NCBI GenBank assembly: GCA_018340375.1
Contig: JAFFJZ010000001.1
Location: 68,564,001-68,628,000 of the forward strand
Length of the DNA stretch: 64,000 nucleotides
Reading direction: 5' to 3'
Source of the DNA: Gonatopus flavifemur
Lineage: Eukaryota > Arthropoda > Insecta > Hymenoptera > Dryinidae
Shown here: positions 1 to 13,150 of the stretch, one piece after another
How positions within the stretch are numbered: the stretch's first letter is position 1
Layout: each line of letters begins with the position of its first letter
Translations under genes and position numbers: made by a program
The notes under the pieces: model-generated
Database searches by the model: none
What the model was told of the DNA's origin: nothing
Seen by the model: the letters and a program-made list of their open reading frames with translations, nothing else

Positions 1-474
1 TTCGTGCAAAATTTCGTACCCTTCCCCAATAGAACCTTAAATTTGTGTACGTCTAGGAAACGTCCAAATACGTTCCTCAGACGTCCTTCGGAGGTTTCCT
101 GGACGTACACAAATTTCAGGTTCTGTTGGGGTTCGGTGTCGTTCAAGCACTCTCAACGACAAGACTCGTAGAGCGTAACCTAATGCGATTGAGAATAATA
201 ATTTCGAAATTTATAATCACAAAAAGATTATAATTATTCAATTTGTTCACTCAATTTCAAACATTATTGATGGTTATGTTATTTTCACAAATCTCTATCG
301 ATTTAGTCTAAGTTGATTTTCAATGTACTGATACTTGAAATTGTAATTCAATTCCACATGATTTGAAAATTAATCTAATAATACTTGAATATCATTTCAT
401 GTACCTTCAAGTTGAAATTTCATGTACACTGGTACATTAAGGGTGTATTAAAATTCAAGAAATTTTTAACAGTG
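1..474 (+). mobile_element. Family A element, copy A1, cut by the window edge
   Basis: This is the right part of a non-autonomous TIR element present three times here (A1, A2, and A3 inverted). It matches A2 from about 5323 onward and the reverse complement of A3. It ends in the family terminus TTTTTAACAGTG at 474. The next bases are CA rather than the TA that flanks A2 and A3, so the flank has mutated or decayed. The interior carries the family word GTACATGAAATTT in both orientations. It also shows the unoccupied site (around 440) where A2 carries B1. No transposase coding is visible. Confidence 0.85.
24..131. mobile_element. 108-bp CCC-class element fixed inside A1
   Basis: A near-perfect palindrome starts CCCCAATAGAACC and ends GGTTCTGTTGGGG, flanked on both sides by TT. 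The interior repeats GGACGT/ACGTCC words in both orientations. The same 108-bp block occupies the homologous site in A2 and A3, so it entered the family A ancestor before that family spread. It is too short to code for protein. Confidence 0.7.
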
Positions 475-3400
475 CAGTGTTGTGTTCTAGGGTTAATGGA
501 TGTCAATAGACTTTTTTCCTCTCACACTAGCTCAATATGACTTCAATCTCATCAATTTTTCTCAGAAAGAAAAAAATCAAATATCAAATATTATGAAAAC
601 ATCGGATTCATTTTGAAAACTCCTCAACTCAGTAATTTCAGTTGTCAAATTAGTTACGTCACATAGATCAAAGTTGTTCAAATCTGATCCTGAAGTAAAG
701 TTACTCTTCAATTTATCAAGTTTCAATTGAAAATTTACTTCAGAAGAATCAAATCAAACCGTACAATAGAAAATTCAGAAGGTGAAAATCAAACGTATTT
801 GATTAACCGACAAGTGCTTCTTCCAAATACAAAAGAGAACTGAATTTTTAATGGAAAATGTTGGCAGTTCGGAGCCGATGAAGATTTATCATAAATTACA
901 CAAACCCACGTGTGAAAGGAATGCAGCTGTTACCAATCGATTCCTCTGGAATTCAGCTGAAACTAAAAAAGTTTGAAACGTCAATGGTATTCCTTTCACC
1001 ATCACGATTCATCCTCTCACACACCTCATGAAATCTCCTATTGGAATCAACCAAAACGACCAAGAATATCCTCACAAAAATGAAGCATGGAATTTATATA
1101 TCAATTATGTTATATTTATGATGGAGAATGGGAGATGATTGGAGATCATCTTGATAAGAAATAAAACATTTATTCCCATTATCTCAAAACCATGCAAGTG
1201 TTATAGAAGATCCTATTGTTCGTTTAACACAGTAATTCGAAATATACGCTAGTACGATTCAAGGTAACGAGAATTTTATGGCCCGGAAGGGAGTCTGAAA
1301 GAAAAAAAAACAAGGACTTATACACCGCATGACGCATTTGTGAAGCAAATGAAAAATCAATATTTCCACGATAAATCATGTAGTGAAACTTGAGTAACGT
1401 TGACTAGAAGTTCTAATTGTGATCGTAAAAACCTGCGGGATATTCGAGAGGGGTTGAATTTTACTCACTTCGTCATTCGCGATAAAAGTTGAATATTTTC
1501 GAGGATCAGAGAGAGAGAGAGAGAGAGAATGGAAATAGAATTTCCTAATTCCATCAAAGTTAACGGTACATCCTTGTTCTCTGGAGAATAGAATCAAACG
1601 AATGTCATAGAATATGCTTTTCAACGGACGAACGACGTATACGTGTACGGTTACTCGAGACAACTTGGTTCTTCAACGGGGCTTGTTATAAGGAGCAAAA
1701 ACAACCAAGTTTCGAAGTTGCACACCCGAGTGTGACTGCTGCAACGAATACACGAACAGTGGTGAAGAGTAAACTGAATCACATCGACCACCCGCTTCTT
1801 TGAGATAAAACTTTTGCTTGAAAAAGTGGAAAAGATCCACGATTCGAAGATTCTCCGGTTATTTCGATTGATGAAAGCTTGGGAAATAAGGGTGAAGAAA
1901 TCATACAAAATTATTCAGGTGACAATAATCATGTATCAGAGCAATAACAATTGGAACAAGATATCGTGATTACAAAGACAATGATGAAAATAACGACCTG
2001 ATTCCTCTATGAAATATGATACAAGTGTATGAAATACAGTCTATGCTCACCGATTCATCCCTACTACACGATCACATGACCGTAACTGGAAGAGTGTAAC
2101 AAAACTGGGTAAAAGAATGAATTATTTTTGTTCCTGTTGCTACTGACGGAAACAAGAGCACCATAATTCACAAGGTGATCATTCTGTTGATAAATGAAAA
2201 ACAAAAACCAAAACAAAAGCAAACAAAACCCACAACGAAGCGTGTATACTTATCAACAGCAATTCTATTCTACTTCACAACGAGTTGTTGCCGCATATAC
2301 GTATTATCTCAAAATTTATGAGACGAGAGAAAAAGTATGTATTATTTATAAACTGGAAATCTTTAACCGGATGAGATAGTGCCGAGACTCGATTTACATT
2401 TTATCTTGGCAAGTGATTGCATACACGTCGATAGTAAGTCTTCCTTGAAAACGGTTACGGGTTTTCTTCTCGCGCCTTTTCCGTTCTCTATTCTCTAGAT
2501 CTTTGGCACCGTCGTTCGAGCTGACATGTCCTCCGTAAATGCTATTCCCCAAGAAATTCAAGGGAGGAAAGGAAAAAGTTGAGAAGAAAATATATGCGCG
2601 TGTACGTGATTGATTCGCTTTATTCGAAGAATTATCGTGAACCCCTCTGTCGTGAACGAGTAAAACGAATCAATGATTCGTCAGACATTTTTAAACGATT
2701 GAATTACGAGCTCCCAGTAGCTCCATGATAACCATTAGATAACTTGTACGCTAGCTTCTGGACAAAATGGTTATCATCGATTATTGTACACCGCTCAAGC
2801 ATCATCGGAGAGGCGGAGGAAGCCAAAAGCTTGATGCGACAGGCTAGTCTCTCACTTCTCCAAAGTAAACACTACCGTGGACCAAGATTAATTGCGATAA
2901 CCACATAACAGGCAGGGACGACAATTCACGTATCTCTGACACACAACGACTAACCGACATTTGAACAAGCGGGGTTTGAATCAAAGGTCATTCGAGTGAA
3001 TATCAAAATATATCATATCGTTAAAACTGAAATTCTAGGAAATTCAAAAGGATTCGAAGATATCCGGAATATCCCCGTTTTCCTCGAGCTTTAGAATATT
3101 CTATTCCGGTCATCATTGGAGTATTGAAGTGAAAATACCGAGAAGCATCGAATAATCAATCCACGATTGGACTTCACGATGAGATAGAATATGTACCAAG
3201 AATTTTTCATTATCTTTTTTCTTCTCGAATTGAGGAAATAATCAGATCTCGCTGAACGTCTCGTTATTGTGAGTTTTTTTTACATTCATCAATTTCATGA
3301 GATCAAATAAAATTCCTGCATAATCTATCGAGTGACGGAGAGAAAATTGAATCTGAACGAAAGCAAACACACGTTCTTTTAATATTTTTTTTCTCTTTCA

Positions 3401-4120
3401 AAGGCCGTGTTTACTCGAGTGAGGAAAAAAATCAGTTTGGCGGAGATCACAAATTCTCGAAGCATCGTTCAATTGGAACTTTCATATTTTATGACTTATT
3501 CTAAGGACCCGTTTGACTGGTTCTGATTCAAGCATTCGATTCTCCTACCAAGAAAAACATTAAAACATACAAATTTGTGTTATCAAACTTGTATTATGGA
3601 AAAGAGAGCAATATAGAGAGTATGCTAAGCATGATGATAAAATTCTCAATCAGTGCAATCAATGAATAAAAGCACAGTTCTTTCATCCCTTCTTGTCTCT
3701 TCTTGATATCAACAAGATAAAAAATAGCATTCCGTTTCACACTCTACTTTTTCTCGGAACAGTGTGAACAGCGATCATTATTATTCGCACATTGAGCGCG
3801 ATTTAGATTATTTCATCCTTGTGATCCTTTTGTATCACAAAGAAAACGTGTTTCTATATTCTCTTGGCCGTACGCCACTGACCAGAGGAAAAATATCATA
3901 AATTCCCTACAGGCTCCTCTTTAGATAATGGCTCTCCGCCAAAAAAAACGAGGGGCAATCTTGTAACTTATGTCATGTCAATATAACACGTTTCAAGGTC
4001 TGAGAAGAATTGCGACATGTTCTCAAAATTTGCTAATGGATAACTAAATCATGTCCTGAATTATGCTATAAGGAGCCGTAAAATAAGATCATTTCGTTCT
4101 TAAGAAACATAAATTCGAAC
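475..4120. other. Interval with no recognised gene
   Basis: AT-rich unique sequence. Only short open frames occur (up to 95 codons), and none resembles a known protein family. The only structure I see is the GA microsatellite at 1507-1528. A GC-richer patch near 2440-2530 is unexplained. Confidence 0.5.
1507..1528. repeat. (AG)n microsatellite
   Basis: About eleven uninterrupted AG dinucleotides. Confidence 0.95.
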
Positions 4121-4323
4121 GGAGTGGGAGCTCAACTCTTGAAGAATGAAATTTCACTCTTTAAGAGTCAATATTCACTCTTTTTCCTGAGAGTGAGTTT
4201 TTCACTCCAAACACCAGAGTTGATTCCCACTCTTATAGAGTGAAAATTCACTCTTTAAGAATGAAATTTTTCACTCTTTCGGAGTTGCAGTATTTTCACT
4301 CGGCAAGAGTGAATTTTCACTCC
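4121..4323. repeat. GAGTGAAAATTCACTC word array (J)
   Basis: About 200 bp consist mostly of the palindromic word GAGTGAAAATTCACTC and half-words (CACTCTT, AAGAGTG) in both orientations. The two ends, GGAGTGGGAGCTCAACTC and the complement of its counterpart CACTCC at 4323, could be degenerate TIRs. No clear target duplication is visible. It looks like a short relative of the word-built elements elsewhere in the window. A simple satellite-like expansion is the alternative. Confidence 0.6.
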
Positions 4324-4762
4324 AAGGAATTTAGAGAGTATGAATATGATCCTCTATTCATTTGAGGAGAAGAAAATGAGTGTGGTCCTCTCTTCAATGC
4401 CTTAGAGAAGTATCAATGAGACAGGCAATTTCAAAATTTGCACACACTCTGCCTTGCCTGGTACTGTTTCCCCGTATTAAAAAATTTTTCTTGCGAATAT
4501 AGCTTTGTTGGGAGACTCGGGAACTATCCGAATCATCTTGCAATCCCATAAAATCGCTCTTGATTCCCTTAAAAGACTTCCTTTCGTTCAAAAATAATCA
4601 CAATATCACGTAAACTCTCTTGAGATTCTCCTATAAACTGCTCTGGTACTGATCCTTGAGTTCTCTTTCATATGTCCTTTGAGATTGCATAAAAAATGAA
4701 GATAGTAAGGAGTGAATGCCAATTCCTTTTCTCCGATATAAAATAGTTCCCAATCCACTGTA
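4324..4762. other. Interval with no recognised gene
   Basis: Unique AT-rich sequence between array J and element A2. I see no coding or repeat signal. Confidence 0.5.
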
Positions 4763-5345
4763 CACTGTTGAAAATTTCCGCATGAATTTCAATGTAAATC
4801 TACTGGGAGTTTTTTTCAAGTACGTAACTGAAAATTCATGTACAGGTTCCACAAATTTCAAGTCTACATACTTTTAATTTAATGTACATGGATTTGAAAT
4901 TTAATGCATGAATATATGAAATTTGTATATGAATTTTCATTCGCGTTCCAGAAAAGAACTTCCAGTAAATTTTCTTTGAAACTCATTAAGGACCTAAAAA
5001 TTAAGGACCTTCGAGCGATAGACGAAACATATGATATTTTTCGCATCCTTCTTTCATAAAATATGTAAGAATTACAAATTTCAAATATGTGATAATACAA
5101 TACATGCATGGGATTGCGCACTGTGAATGCAACTTCTCATTCCATCCCGCTTCTGAAATATAGGAAGCCAAATTTTCTGAATTATAACCTTCAATCGTAA
5201 GAATTTTCCATCGATCCCATGATGTTTCAGAACCACTATGAAATTAAAATCCTCAATCCGAAGCATGTATTTTATCATCGTATTCATAAAATTTTTATTT
5301 CTCACGTGGTTCACGAAAATATTTCGCGCAAAATTTCGTACCCTT

Positions 5346-5453
5346 CCCCAACAGAACCTACAATTTGTATACGTCCAGGAAACGTCCAAATACGTTTCTC
5401 AGACGTCCTTCGGAGGTTTCCTGGACGTACACAAATTTTAGGTTCTGTTGAGG
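5346..5453. mobile_element. 108-bp CCC-class core inside A2
   Basis: Homologous to 24-131 and 35173-35280. Starts CCCCAACAGAACCT and ends with a mutated terminus (AGG in place of GGG). The TT dinucleotide flanks both sides. Confidence 0.7.
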
Positions 5454-5765
5454 TTCGGTGATGTTCAAGCACTCTCAACGACAAGACTCGTAGAGTATAA
5501 CCTAATGCGATTGAGAATAATAATTTCCAAATTTAGAATCATAAAAAGATTATAATTATTCAATTTATTCCCTCAATTTCAAACATTATTGATGGTTATG
5601 TTATTTTCTCAAATCTCTATCGATTTAATGTAAGTTAATTTTCAATGTACCGATACTTGAAATTGTAATTCAATCCCACGTGATTTGAAAATTAATGTAA
5701 TAATACTTGAATATCATTTCATGTACCTTCAAGTTCAAATTTCATGTACACTGGTACATTAAAAG

Positions 5766-6428
5766 CCCGTGAAAAAATCGTTCAGGTCTGATTATGCGTG
5801 TTCAGGCCTGATCATGGACATTTTTCGGCAAAATTATTCATGTCCAATACTAACTGCATATGAGTGAGCCTGATTACAGCTAGTCGTTCATTTTTGAGCT
5901 TCGTCATCACTGCAATGGCTTCAATTTTGTACCTGCGTGGAAACCCGTGATCAAGTCCAACCGCCAGTGATCATGCATAACAAACCATTCTCGCTCGTGA
6001 TCATGCAAAATCTCACCAACTGAGGAATATTCATACAAAATGACTCTGTGTTGATTTTTCTATCCCAAATACACATGCTTGATCATGCTAAATCCGTTCC
6101 AAACGCAGGCGCGTACGCCTGATCGGGCATGATCATGCCTGAAAACTGGAAACTAGAGAATGGGAGCTGCATGAGCACAATAAGTGGAAATGATTAACAA
6201 TGAATTAGTGTTTGATAACATTATTATAGTTTCATTCCTTCACAAAAACTTATTGATTCTGTATGAATTTCTCATGTATAATGGATCATAATCAAGCGTG
6301 ATTGGGCGTAATTGGGCATGATTAGTCCTCATCACGTGGGTACAAAATTGAGGCCTGATCACGCCTGATCAGGGTTTAGTCATCATCCCTGATCAGGCGT
6401 GAGCAAGCGTGGTCAATTTCTCCACGGG
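5766..6428 (+). mobile_element. Family B element, copy B1
   Basis: A 663-bp element beginning CCCGTGAAAAAATCG and ending TTTCTCCACGGG, with AG duplicated on both sides (5764-5765 and 6429-6430). Copies A1 and A3 show the continuous sequence ACATTAARAGTGCATT at this point, so the insertion and its 2-bp duplication are directly verified by paralogous empty sites. The arms are packed with the self-complementary word TGATCA in contexts such as CCTGATCATGCCTGATCAGG. A subterminal block TTCAATTTTGTACC recurs inverted as GGTACAAAATTGA. No coding capacity is visible. Confidence 0.92.
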
Positions 6429-6463
6429 AGTGCATTAAAATTGAAGAAATTTTTAACAGTGTA

Positions 6464-9400
6464 TACCTGATACAAAATATATTATGAATTCCATGACAAA
6501 AGTTCTCATTTCCTGTAAAAATAGTTTACCACGATAAGAAGAGAAAGTTTTTGAAATTCATAAAAGTTGTGATACCCATAAGAGTTTTTGAAAGAACGAA
6601 CTTTGATCATTGTATTGTATACGGTAATACGATTTCTTAAATACCCAATATTCAAACAAATCCCACAATCGCATTTATATATCTTCTATGCATAGTTGGA
6701 ATACGAAAATGATCGATCTTCTGTATCCGAAGTATCATTGTGAAGCAGATAAAGTTATTGGGAATAAGAATCAACGCGACAGAGGATTTGCATTTTTCCT
6801 CATTTATCAGATTTCCAATTCCATTTCGATCAACAACTCGCCTTGATCAGACTCAAGAGGATCATTCGATTTGTATCACGATGTTGATCATTATTCCGTT
6901 CATAGGAGATATCCTTTTTTGGTGATTCTTCTTTCATATTTTCTGGACAATTTTCCTTCGATTTGTCCTTTTCTTGTTCACTGCAACTGGAAATAGGTCG
7001 CTGTTGAAAGACGATAAAGAAAAAAAAACCCGAGAAAAGAGGGAATGATGGAGGGAAGGAGAAAAGGTTGATGGCATATAAATTTAAATTGGTCTTCTAT
7101 CAGAGAAAAATATACGAGATGAATCGATGAGATATATAACATCAGGTGTTACGGGCATATGGAAAATAGTGTTGACAAATTATTGTCGTTCAGCTTACAT
7201 GTCTTCTCTCCCAAACGTCTCTTTGCGGACCGTGTAAAATATTCTGCTTTCGTATGCCCGTGTGGGTACGTTTTTTTTATCCCTGCGGATGAAAAAGATT
7301 ATGACATACGTCCCACGATATTCCATCATATTTTGAATTGTCAGGAATATTTCACAATCTTTTGTTTTTCGAATATCTTCTATATATACCTGGAGGTGTG
7401 GTATCCAGAATTCGTGATATGTGATCTTCAGGAGATTAGATGGATCTTTACTATCTCTAATTTCGGAAGTCTCATCATCTTCACAGCTGTTTTTTTTGTA
7501 TAGAGAATCAGCTGTCATTCGATATTCGGTCATCATGATTACAGGCTAATATCGTATCAACTGACCATCCTTCGTCTCAGCATGAAACGAGCACTTGTTG
7601 ATGCAGAGTTCTCATATTGATGACTATCAACAGGTCAATCAATAGTCCGGAATTATTAACACTTACATCATTCCGTGTATTATCAAACTTTTGTCTTGTT
7701 ATTTATACATCCATAAAGATCAATAATCATCATCTGCACAAAGTTCAATCTTTATGATATGAGGGAATTCATTTGAAAACAGATATTTTTATATAAAAGA
7801 ACATTAATAAGATTGGTTTTCCTCTGTTTATAGATGGGGCTGAAGAATTTTCCTCTTTCTTCACGGCTCTCATCAAAATGTTCCCAAATGTGAAATCCAA
7901 GTCTGCATCCGAAGAAGATGAGAATTTATAATGATGCGGATGAAAAATGCGTACGATTTTATAGTGGATGTTGCTAGGTCGGTGAATGAGCTGCTCATGC
8001 GGAAGCAGTATGTCCAGCTGGTAGGAACGCTTTGTCTCACACAGCACATGTTGCGGTTGAATATGACGGTGAGTTATACAACCGGTAACTTCATTTTAAT
8101 GAAAAAAATTCGTTAATCATAAACCGCGTATAAATTCATGCAGCGCAGAAATTTTGAGAGAATTATTGAATATCAATACTGAATTCTCCAGGCCCTAATT
8201 AAGTTCTTCATGAATTCTATCTAATTTGGTGTTGTGCATGGAGATACATGTATAAATGCTTTATATAATTCTTTCATAATAATGCACGTCTTCTCATTGA
8301 ATTTTCATTGTTCCATTTTGAAAATCACCACCTTTCTGAACGAATAACATTACCCTTCTTTTCCATAATTTCGAATTTACGACCCGTTCGGCAAAAATTA
8401 ATCGCTATTCGCATGTTCTATGATGAAAACTCGCGATGAGATTGAACAATCAGAGTTCAATCAACCCCTCCTCCTCCTGCATCCACAATTTTATGCGCAC
8501 ATGAAAAAGAACAGGAACATCCATCCAACCTAAACCCCTAAGCTCGAATTCGAACAATCCATTGAAATATATTATAATCCAAATTGCATTCAATGTTAGA
8601 AATTTCACCATGCGAACAATCGATTCACGTTTTAAATGAATTCTCCTTCAACTCGACAACGTTCATACAAATGACTCAAAATTATCTAATGAATAACGCG
8701 ACCCCTGAATTATTAATGCGCAAAACTTCCGTCATTCGTGGAATTTTTTCATAACCTCGTTTAAATATTTTGTTTCCCTTTTTCCTCCCATTCCACTTGT
8801 TCAAATGAGGACCTGAGAAATATCACGAGATAAATAAAACTCCCAAGCCACGTTACGACTGCAACTTCCACAGCTATATCGTATATCCCGAGTCACCAGA
8901 CGGAGTTGAGGAATCCTCATTTTCAATATCTGAAAATTGTTTCGCCAAGGGAAAAATGAAGCAATATACAAGCGATATTGATGAATAAAAAAAAAATCCT
9001 TTGATGAATTTGTTCGGAAATCATGTGAACAACCGTTCGAATGATTCATTTGAAAGTATTTGTTTGTGTCTGTGTACAGGTCAGGATGCAGGATTGAACT
9101 TCCACCGCGAGTTCATTCATGTAGCGAAATCCTGAAATAATGAAAGAAACATCGATGTCGAGTTCCCATCAATCGCAGGAATTATTAAACTGAGGGAAAT
9201 AAAAATTTCATCCCGAATGCCGGATCGTTGAAAATTATAGATTCGATGATCATAAAACTCACATTTTCTTTTAGTTAGTGTTTTTTGTTTTTACACTCTT
9301 CTCAAGAAGTCGATAGCACTCGGGTTTTCTATTCTCTCTTTTTTTTTCATTTAACGACGTTTTCAGCTTGCTCCATAAAAAAGGTTAAAACGATGTCATA

Positions 9401-9799
9401 CAGCGCATACATTAAGCGATGTAAAATGAACACGACAGCATATATGTTATGCATATGCAAATATTCGGGGTATATATTTGTACGTGGGATAGGGAAAGAT
9501 ATTGGTTGAATGCACCGTTCACAGGGAACTATTTCATCGTTGTTTGGAATCATTGAAAAACGTATTTGATTATCCCTTCTGAGAAATTGTTAAATGTAAT
9601 CGGAGAAGAAGTTATTGGTATGGAAGTTGTATTCCATTGTCATGAGGATGGAGGAAAAAATTTTGTTATTCTTATTAAAGAATGCTGATTCAGAGATCGA
9701 AAGTTGATAAGGTGTTTGACGAATACGACTATGTTGGTGTTTTCAAGTTGTAAAATCTTATTCTACCATTAATCATTAGAATTCCATCAATAATGAGCG
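6464..9799. other. Interval with no recognised gene
   Basis: AT-rich unique sequence. The longest open frames (7159-7503 plus strand, 7195-7536 minus strand) overlap one another, are about 114 codons long, and show no family motif. I treat both as chance. No repeats or RNA genes were recognised. Confidence 0.5.
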
Positions 9800-9801
9800 T
9801 A

Positions 9802-11335
9802 CACTGGAAAAAAAATTTCATGTGAATTCCACATAGATTGTTATCAATTTGCTATAAACACTGACTTGAATGTGAATGAAATGAAATTGATATTGGAACT
9901 TGTGATGCATCGAAGAAAATAATTAGTTACTCTCACATCAAATTAGTTCCAACAGCTACCCATATAAAAATCTTCAGGCTCCGCCAATGCTGACGATGGA
10001 ATATAGCTAGACTCAAGGCTGCCAGCCAAAGCTGGGCAATCTATGTAGGGACAAGGATGGTTGACAATGGTCTAAACATTGTACCAATATGGGAAGTCAT
10101 AAATCGACTTCATTGATCCATCATTGATCATTGGCTGCGCCACGCTTGGTCCATCCTTCAACCAATATTGCTTGAAGGAAAAAGCATGCTTTCAACAGAG
10201 GCTCTCTAGGGCTTGGCGGAACACTGCTCCAAGCATTAGGCAACTCTGAATGACAATGGATTCTCATGTTGCACCAAGCATGGGTCGTAGCTTGGTCCAG
10301 CTTGGGCAATAGCCTGGCTCAGCTTGGGCGATGGCCTCGCTCAGTTGAGGCGTTAGCTTGACCCGACTTGAGTAATAGCTTGGCTAAGAGTGAAACTTCC
10401 TTCTCAAACAGCAAATTACAATAACTCTCACCAGAATGATGCTTGTTTCCTGCGAGTGGCGAACCAAGCATTCAATCAATATATAAGTCTCCTTTGAAGA
10501 TTCCATGACAGAAATAATTCTTCATCTGTTTCCAGACCTGCCTACTTCTACGCCAGGACCACCGGATTTACGTCATTCATCAGTTTAAACTAATCAGAAA
10601 AATTACATGTTGAAATTCTCCGACATTCATTTCGTTCAATCGAAATGATAGAATGGATTTTTTATTTTATTTTCAATTACAATAAAAAATAAAAGTGACC
10701 ATTGGCATGAGATGGGCGCAACCCTGCCGCAAGATTGCTACAGCGTTGGCTCATCCTTGGCGAACAAATTTTTGTATGGTCTGCCATTGACGGCATATGC
10801 TATCACAACCCTGTTTCCAGTGTTGGGTCTTGATTGTGGAAACAAATGGGCTGAGGCTGAAATGATGTTATCATTTCAGAGTTGCGCCATGCCTGGTAGC
10901 CTAGGATCAGCCCATCTTGGTGATGGTCAATTTTTACCTGGGTAGATACAGTTATTGATATTTGGATGACTAAAACGAGCGTTGGCTCAACTAAATTCGA
11001 ATTTAATTTCTCTGAATTTAGTTGCTGTTACTAATTTGAAGTTGCTTTTACTACAGCTTTTATTACTGACTTCTATTCTTTCATTACTTGGAACTAATTT
11101 TCACAACTAACTTCAGTTCATTCGTTCAAATAAATTATTTTTTTCGTTGGCCAAAACGAAAATTATCTTATTTCACGATCTGCGACTCTGATAAATAGGA
11201 ACATGTGATTGAATAATCCTGTCAACTCGTAGAATTTCTTTAAAATACAGATTACAATCGGTGTTACCTGTATATTCGCATTGAAATCCTAATCTCACTT
11301 TTCATTGAATTTTTACATGACGATTTTCTTCCGTG
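9802..11335. mobile_element. Element Q (AACTAATTT words) interrupted by C1
   Basis: The left end CACTGGAAAAAAAATTTCAT resembles the complement of the right end, CACGGAAGAAAATCGTCAT. TA precedes the left end and CA follows the right end. The flanking parts outside C1 (9802-9956 and 10945-11335) share words such as AATTAGTTAC and TTACTAATTTGAAGTT in both orientations, supporting a single element of about 550 bp split by C1. The TIR match is imperfect, so the outer limits are tentative. Confidence 0.5.
9959..10942 (+). mobile_element. Family C element, copy C1
   Basis: A 984-bp element beginning CCCATATAAAAATC and ending ATTTTTACCTGGG, flanked by TA at 9957-9958 and 10943-10944. The arms are dominated by TTGGC/GCCAA words (for example AGCTTGG, CCAAGC, TTGGCGAAC) in both orientations. 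The central part near 10440-10600 is related to the loop of C2 (shared GCGAGTGG). The open frames inside are by-products of the repeats. Non-autonomous. Confidence 0.85.
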
Positions 11336-11337
11336 CA

Positions 11338-13148
11338 ATTCACTAAGCTGAAAATTTTGTTTCAAAAAAACAGAAATTGTCAAGTATTTTCTCATAAGGG
11401 TTGACCCTCTTCTAAATAAATTCTAAATGAACCGTTGGGGACATACGAGAATGCTAAGAGTACACAAAATTTCTTACTGTGCATAAATTTCTGTATAAAT
11501 CTATATCAACGATACTTAAATTTGTTCCTGTAATGCACTTTCTTTGTAATTTATATAAAAACAACCATGAATCATTTTCCGACGAATATTATCAACATTT
11601 TTCTATGATCTACCATAAAACCATGGAATGTTGCAGAAAAAAACCACATCCACGTTGAAACCATCATCCCCTGGGATACATAAATATTTCTCTCAAAACC
11701 AGAAGCTCCCTTCCTTCAATAATGCTATACATCAATCTCTCGTTTATTCTGTTCATCGTTGGAAAATTGTGAATTTTCAAAGGATGAAAATTAATATCGT
11801 TATGTTACGTTACGTTACGTTATCGATGGCATAAATGATTAATCCAATGTTGTTAATTGGCATCAGTGAATATTATGAGATTCTCTTCAAAGGATATAAT
11901 GAGTAAAATACGAGAAGATCGATCGAGCGTTGGTGCTTCTAATCCCAGACACATCGTATCATTGATCATTTCAAAACTGATTTTTAGTTATCAAAATTTC
12001 CATTCATTGCATCAGTTATTAAATTCCAACAAAATTCTACGCGATTGAATTTAATTAAATTTATAATATATTCTGATAACATAATATGGGATAGGATTGT
12101 ATGATTATGTCCATGTGTTATCCTTATCTTATCGATCGAACCATATGTTCCTTCAATTTTATCTCCTGGGAAATTTTCAAAGCTCTTTCCGCCTGGAAGC
12201 ACATTTATTGAATTCTTCTCAATAAAAAATATTCATACGGTGGAATTTTCTTGATGTTAACAATATCCGAAAGACTGTTCCGTAAAGTCTCATTTCCCAG
12301 GAGACGAAATTCTAATAACAATACGAGATCTTGAATTTAGTCGCATATAAATTCGAAGATGATACATGACTTAATCGCTTATCTCGCTGGGATTAGTATA
12401 ATTTTGTTTGTTTAATTCAACTGTCTATTTGAATGTAACGTTGAATGAATAATTTCTCAAATCCAATAATCACGAGAGAAGATGGGGACAAGGAAATATC
12501 CTTCCTCTTTCTGAAGTTGGCAAAATTATAGCAATTCTTCGATGGAAAAATAGCAGAAAATATCTTTAACCATGAAATACGAGATATTTTGAACAATTAA
12601 AAATAACTATCTTCATTTTCCCTTCAGAAGAACCATTAAAGAAGTCAACTGTCTTTACAGCAAGTATATATTTCGCACGGAGTACAGATTGCAACATTCT
12701 TCAGATCCAAAGCTTCATATATATACAGCTTAAAACGATATCATGACTGTACTCTGGCACACATATTCATTGTCAGAACTTGTACCATTCAACTCATCCT
12801 CTTGAAATCTCGAAACACTTGGCAAAAGTTTCCCTAGTTAAGTAATTATCTTCCGTTAATGACTACGTAACATAGATGGAATTTTGTAAATAACTGATAA
12901 CTTTATGGAAGTAATAGTGACCGTTGATAGTAGTTCAATTGATAGTACAAAGTATGAAATGACATTGAGGGATATGTTCGATTAAACACAGTCATAGGGT
13001 GACTTTAAATATTGAATGAATTTATTCAAATCCTTAACAACGCTCAGTCTTGTGAACATTTATAAACACGTTCTTAAAATATTGTGGATACGTTTGAACG
13101 TTTCTAGGACATTGAAGATAATCAATCAATATTCATTGTCCCTCACTT
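11338..13148. other. Interval with no recognised gene
   Basis: AT-rich unique sequence with only short open frames. It contains a small ACGTT tandem (11800-11823) and nothing else I can support. Confidence 0.5.
11800..11823. repeat. (ACGTT)n short tandem repeat
   Basis: Four to five copies of the pentamer ACGTT. This is not the TTAGG-type telomere repeat of insects. Confidence 0.85.
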
Positions 13149-13150
13149 AT

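Larger units (their letters stand above)
4763..6461 (+). mobile_element. Family A element, copy A2, with B1 inserted
   Basis: Starts CACTGTTGAAAATTT and ends AAATTTTTAACAGTG, flanked by TA at 4761-4762 and 6462-6463, as expected for a TA target duplication. Without B1 and its 2-bp duplication it is about 1.03 kb, matching A3 (1,022 bp). The interior contains the word GTACATGAAATTT in both orientations and the 108-bp palindromic core. Short open frames (60-102 codons) occur but reappear only as frame shadows in A3 and show no transposase motifs, so the element is non-autonomous. TA duplication and TIRs suggest a Tc1/mariner-like mobiliser, which is inference. Confidence 0.9.

Noticed and set aside
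4631..5461. Open frames in family A that recur in A2 and A3
   Set aside because: Recurrence follows from element homology, the frames overlap on both strands, and no transposase motif is present.
7159..7536. Overlapping plus- and minus-strand open frames of about 114 codons
   Set aside because: Opposite-strand frames over the same bases with no known motif. Each is likely the shadow of chance stop-poor sequence.
11800..11823. Telomere-like repeat
   Set aside because: The unit is ACGTT, not TTAGG or another known telomeric unit, and the array is only 4-5 copies.
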